Source of the DNA: Glaciecola sp049650345
GTDB lineage: Bacteria > Pseudomonadota > Gammaproteobacteria > Enterobacterales > Alteromonadaceae
Assembly (NCBI GenBank): GCA_049650345.1
Contig: JBARZY010000088.1
Span: 29,877-93,876, forward strand
Length of the DNA stretch: 64,000 bases
Direction: 5' to 3'
The notes beneath the pieces were generated by a model, which saw only the letters and a program-made list of their open reading frames with translations, was not told where the DNA came from and ran no database searches. Position numbers and translations under genes: made by a program. Shown in pieces: positions 61,053-64,000 of this stretch (position 1 is the stretch's first letter; each line of letters opens with the position of its first letter).

Positions 61053-63870
61053 AGTGGCGCTGTTCTCCTTGGCCGTCTACGTTATCTATACATCTGTTAC
61101 ACAGTTCAGGGTGTTTAAGATCCTTTCCTACTTCAGGTTTATGGTGCCAGCAGCGCGTGCATTTTTGTGCATCTGCTTTTTCAACCAAAACAAATACGTT
61201 TTCACTAGACGTGGCTTCGGCAGCGTCTACTTTTGCACTAAGTGGCATTGCTTTAGCTTCAGACGTTATTAATACAAAGCGCAATTCGTCCTCTAATTTG
61301 GATAACAAATCAAGGGTGTTGTCGTCTACAAATAGCGTAATACTGGCTTCTAACGATCCGCCAATGAGTTTGGCGTTTCGAGCTTTTTCCAATGCGCTGT
61401 TTACGTCAGCTTTAACTTGCATTACTTGTTGCCAGTATGCATGGTCAAAGTCTTTGGTATTTACCGTAGGCAAACCCTTGTACCACTCGCCTGTAAACAC
61501 AAACTCTTCGCGCTCACCAGGTAATACTTCCCACAACTCTTGCGCGGTGAAGCTCATAATAGGTGCCATCCAACGCACTAAGGCTTCCATAATATGATAA
61601 AGGGCGGTTTGGCACGAACGGCGAGCAAGGCCATCAGTTTTTGCGGTGTATTGACGGTCTTTAATAATATCTAAATAGAAGCTACCCATTTCAATTGAAC
61701 AGAACTGCATGAGGGTTTGACAAACAATCAACATGTCATATTCTTCATAAGCCGCTAAAATTTGTGCTTGTACTTGCTGTGTTCTGTCTACAGCCCAAGC
61801 ATCAAGAGCTACCATGTCTTCAGGCGCAACTAAATCAGTTTCAGGGTTAAAGCCATTTAAGTTAGACAGTAAAAACCGGCAGGTATTACGAATACGACGG
61901 TAAGCGTCGGCCGAACGTTTGAGAATTTCATCGCTCACGGTCATTTCGCCGCGGTAGTCAGTAGAAGCTGCCCACAAACGTAAAATATCCGCGCCTAATT
62001 TATTTGTTACTTCTTGCGGGGCTACCACGTTACCCAATGACTTAGACATTTTTTTGCCGTTAGCATCTACGGTGAAGCCATGGGTAAGCACTTGCTTATA
62101 GGGTGCGTGTCCGTGCATGGCAGTAGACGACATTAACGATGACATAAACCAACCACGATGTTGGTCAGAGCCTTCCAAATACAAATCGGCACTAGCTGGA
62201 ATATCGTCACGCTGATCAACCACAAAATAGTGGGTAACGCCCGAATCAAACCACACGTCAAGCGTATCGGTAACTTTTACATAATCACTTGCATCGTCGC
62301 CTATCAAACTCTCGTCAGATAAATCCCACCAAGCTTGAATACCTTTTTCTTCAACCGCTTTTGCAACGGTTTCCATAATTTCCGCTGAATTAGGATGTAA
62401 TTCTCCGGTAGCAACATGTACAAACAAACAAATAGGTACGCCCCAAGTACGCTGACGCGAAATACACCAATCGGGACGCCCTTCAACCATACTAGTAATT
62501 CGGTTCTCGCCCCAAGTGGGTATCCATTGCGTTTGCTTGATTTGATCTAAAGATGCATCGCGCAAGCCGTGCTTGTCCATGCTAATAAACCACTGTGGAG
62601 TGGCTCTGAAAATAATCGGCGTTTTATGACGCCAGCAATGCGGGTAGCTATGCTCGTATTTCACGTGTAATACTAAAGCGTTGGCTTCATCAAGGGCATC
62701 GGTAATAGCTTGGTTTGCTTTAAATACGTGCATACCTTCAAACATAGGCGTGCCTTCCACATACACACCATTAGGACCGACTGGGTTGTATACTTCAATG
62801 TTGTATTGTTTGCCTACGTTGAAATCATCTACACCATGCGCAGGCGCCGTGTGTACGCAACCTGTACCTGATTCAGTCGTAACATGATCGCCTAAAATAA
62901 GCGGTACATTGAGCGCTAGCAAAGGGTGTTTAGCACTTAGATTTTCTAAATCTTTACCCGTACAAGTTGCTATAGTAGTGCTAGCCGTAGCCTGATAACG
63001 CGTTGCACATGCATCCACTAAGTCAGTCGCCACAATTAAACGCTTAACAGTACTTTCAAATTCCATATCAACTAAGGTGTACGACAGTTCTGGGTGTAGA
63101 CTAATCGCACGGTTAGCGGGAATAGTCCATGGTGTGGTTGTCCAAATAACCACACTGGGATTATGTTGCGCAAAATCAGTCTCACTAAGACCAAAAGCAG
63201 TGGCATAGGCACTGTTATCAACAGCAGCAAACGCGACATCGATGGCCGGAGACACTTTATCTTGGTATTCCACTTCAGCTTCAGCTAATGCTGAGCCACA
63301 ATCGGTGCACCAATGCACAGGTTTAAAGCCCTTTTCTAGGTGTCCAGATGTGACTATTTTGCTAAGTGCGCGAATAATGTTGGCTTCACTGCCAAAATCC
63401 ATGGTTTTATACGGTTGTTTCCAGTTACCTAACACACCTAGGCGCTGGAAATCTTTGCTTTGTCCGTCTATTTGACGATTTGCATAAGCACGGCAGCGCT
63501 CTCGGAACTCAGCCACAGACACTTTTTTGCCTGGCTTGCCCACTTTTTTCTCTACCATTAACTCTATCGGTAAACCGTGGCAATCCCAGCCTGGCACATA
63601 AGGCGCATCAAAGTCTGATAAGGTTTTTGATTTAACAATAATATCTTTTAAAATTTTATTTACAGCGTGACCAATATGAATATCACCATTGGCGTACGGA
63701 GGGCCGTCGTGCAGAATGAAGGGCGTTTTACCTGCTTTTGCTGTTCTGATCTTTTGGTACAAGTCTTTTTTGTCCCATTTTTTCAGCATTTCAGGTTCAC
63801 GATTTGCCAAGTTGCCTCGCATAGGAAAGGCTGTGTCTGGCAAATTCAAAGTCGCTTTATAATCACTCAT
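61045..63870 (-). CDS. ileS: Isoleucyl-tRNA synthetase
   Basis: IleS charges tRNA-Ile. The 941 residues (E. coli 938) show the HIGH motif at 65-68, the editing (CP1) domain with TTTPWTIPANRAI, the KMSKS loop (NGKKMSKSLGN, near 605) and the C-terminal zinc finger CTRCWHHKPEVG...CNRC (near 900-925). It sits 15 bases after ribF and is followed by lspA with an eight-base overlap. Confidence 0.98.
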   Translation of the reverse strand: MSDYKATLNLPDTAFPMRGNLANREPEMLKKWDKKDLYQKIRTAKAGKTPFILHDGPPYANGDIHIGHAVNKILKDIIVKSKTLSDFDAPYVPGWDCHGLPIELMVEKKVGKPGKKVSVAEFRERCRAYANRQIDGQSKDFQRLGVLGNWKQPYKTMDFGSEANIIRALSKIVTSGHLEKGFKPVHWCTDCGSALAEAEVEYQDKVSPAIDVAFAAVDNSAYATAFGLSETDFAQHNPSVVIWTTTPWTIPANRAISLHPELSYTLVDMEFESTVKRLIVATDLVDACATRYQATASTTIATCTGKDLENLSAKHPLLALNVPLILGDHVTTESGTGCVHTAPAHGVDDFNVGKQYNIEVYNPVGPNGVYVEGTPMFEGMHVFKANQAITDALDEANALVLHVKYEHSYPHCWRHKTPIIFRATPQWFISMDKHGLRDASLDQIKQTQWIPTWGENRITSMVEGRPDWCISRQRTWGVPICLFVHVATGELHPNSAEIMETVAKAVEEKGIQAWWDLSDESLIGDDASDYVKVTDTLDVWFDSGVTHYFVVDQRDDIPASADLYLEGSDQHRGWFMSSLMSSTAMHGHAPYKQVLTHGFTVDANGKKMSKSLGNVVAPQEVTNKLGADILRLWAASTDYRGEMTVSDEILKRSADAYRRIRNTCRFLLSNLNGFNPETDLVAPEDMVALDAWAVDRTQQVQAQILAAYEEYDMLIVCQTLMQFCSIEMGSFYLDIIKDRQYTAKTDGLARRSCQTALYHIMEALVRWMAPIMSFTAQELWEVLPGEREEFVFTGEWYKGLPTVNTKDFDHAYWQQVMQVKADVNSALEKARNAKLIGGSLEASITLFVDDNTLDLLSKLEDELRFVLITSEAKAMPLSAKVDAAEATSSENVFVLVEKADAQKCTRCWHHKPEVGKDLKHPELCNRCIDNVDGQGEQRHYA

Positions 63871-63885
63871 ATCGGTTTTCCGTAT

Positions 63886-64000
63886 TTAAAAATCAGTTAG
63901 CAAACGTTTCGCTTGCTGCGCATCTTTTGTAATTTGTTGTTTTAGTTCCTGAAAATCAGAAAATTTAATTTCGTCTCGTATTTTGTGTTGTAAGGTCACT
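63886..64000 (-). CDS. ribF: Riboflavin kinase/FAD synthetase RibF (3' end only)
   Basis: The last 37 codons before a TAA at 63888-63886 read VTLQHKIRDEIKFSDFQELKQQ and end KRLLTDF. LxxKIRDExKFxxFxxLKxQIxxD is the usual C-terminus of the RibF kinase domain. Position upstream of ileS is the conserved one. The rest of the gene lies beyond the window. Confidence 0.85.
   Translation of the reverse strand, partial: VTLQHKIRDEIKFSDFQELKQQITKDAQQAKRLLTDF

Overview
The window is a stretch of gammaproteobacterial chromosome. Gene content and order (thiL-nusB-ribH-ribB-ribE-ribD-nrdR-glyA, rpoE-rseABC, lepA-lepB-rnc-era, ribF-ileS-lspA-fkpB-ispH, sdhE/ygfZ) match the Alteromonadales/Vibrionales/Shewanella type. 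The PilZ and GGDEF proteins, the minor-pilin operon and the moderate base composition suggest an Alteromonadaceae member (Glaciecola/Alteromonas-like). The taxon is inferred from gene order and was not tested by a database search. No rRNA, tRNA, CRISPR array, prophage or intact insertion sequence was seen.

Layout. 1-6909 (minus): start of pgpA, then thiamine and riboflavin synthesis genes, nusB, nrdR and glyA. 7070-22661: an orphan lpxD, then the conserved ettA / radA / serB / ytjB / yjjV neighbourhood, interleaved with a large double-PilZ protein, recQ, a membrane protein with a degenerate GGDEF domain, and a GAF-GspE-type ATPase split by an in-frame TAA. 22672-30691 (minus): pdxH, era, rnc, lepB, lepA and the sigma-E operon rpoE-rseA-rseB-rseC. 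A sigma-E-type promoter lies upstream of rpoE; nadB (plus) is divergent from rpoE.

32558-41272 is accessory DNA placed between nadB and ygfX, which are neighbours in related bacteria. It holds a MaoC-like protein and a two-gene cassette whose first gene is frameshifted. Next come a secreted esterase-like protein lacking its catalytic serine and a four-gene minus-strand operon ending in a DUF2779 nuclease-like protein. Last is a divergent WYL-domain regulator. Two near-identical palindromes, one upstream of the operon and one at the regulator's ribosome binding site, suggest one regulator controls both. This regulated module is the best candidate for an undescribed (defence-type) system.

41291-51532 returns to core genes: ygfX, sdhE, ygfZ, slyD, glnB, nadE, an orphan FimT-like pseudopilin, a crotonase, an M16 lipoprotein peptidase and fadH. 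51613-58862 is a type IV minor pilin locus (fimT-like, then pilV-pilW-pilX-pilY1-pilE on the minus strand), with an unusual PilY1. 59157-64000 (minus) is ispH, fkpB, lspA, ileS and the 3' end of ribF.

The only gene-free stretch above 300 bases is 33491-33990. Start sites differing from the longest reading frame were chosen from ribosome binding sites, gene overlaps and known protein lengths, as stated per entry.
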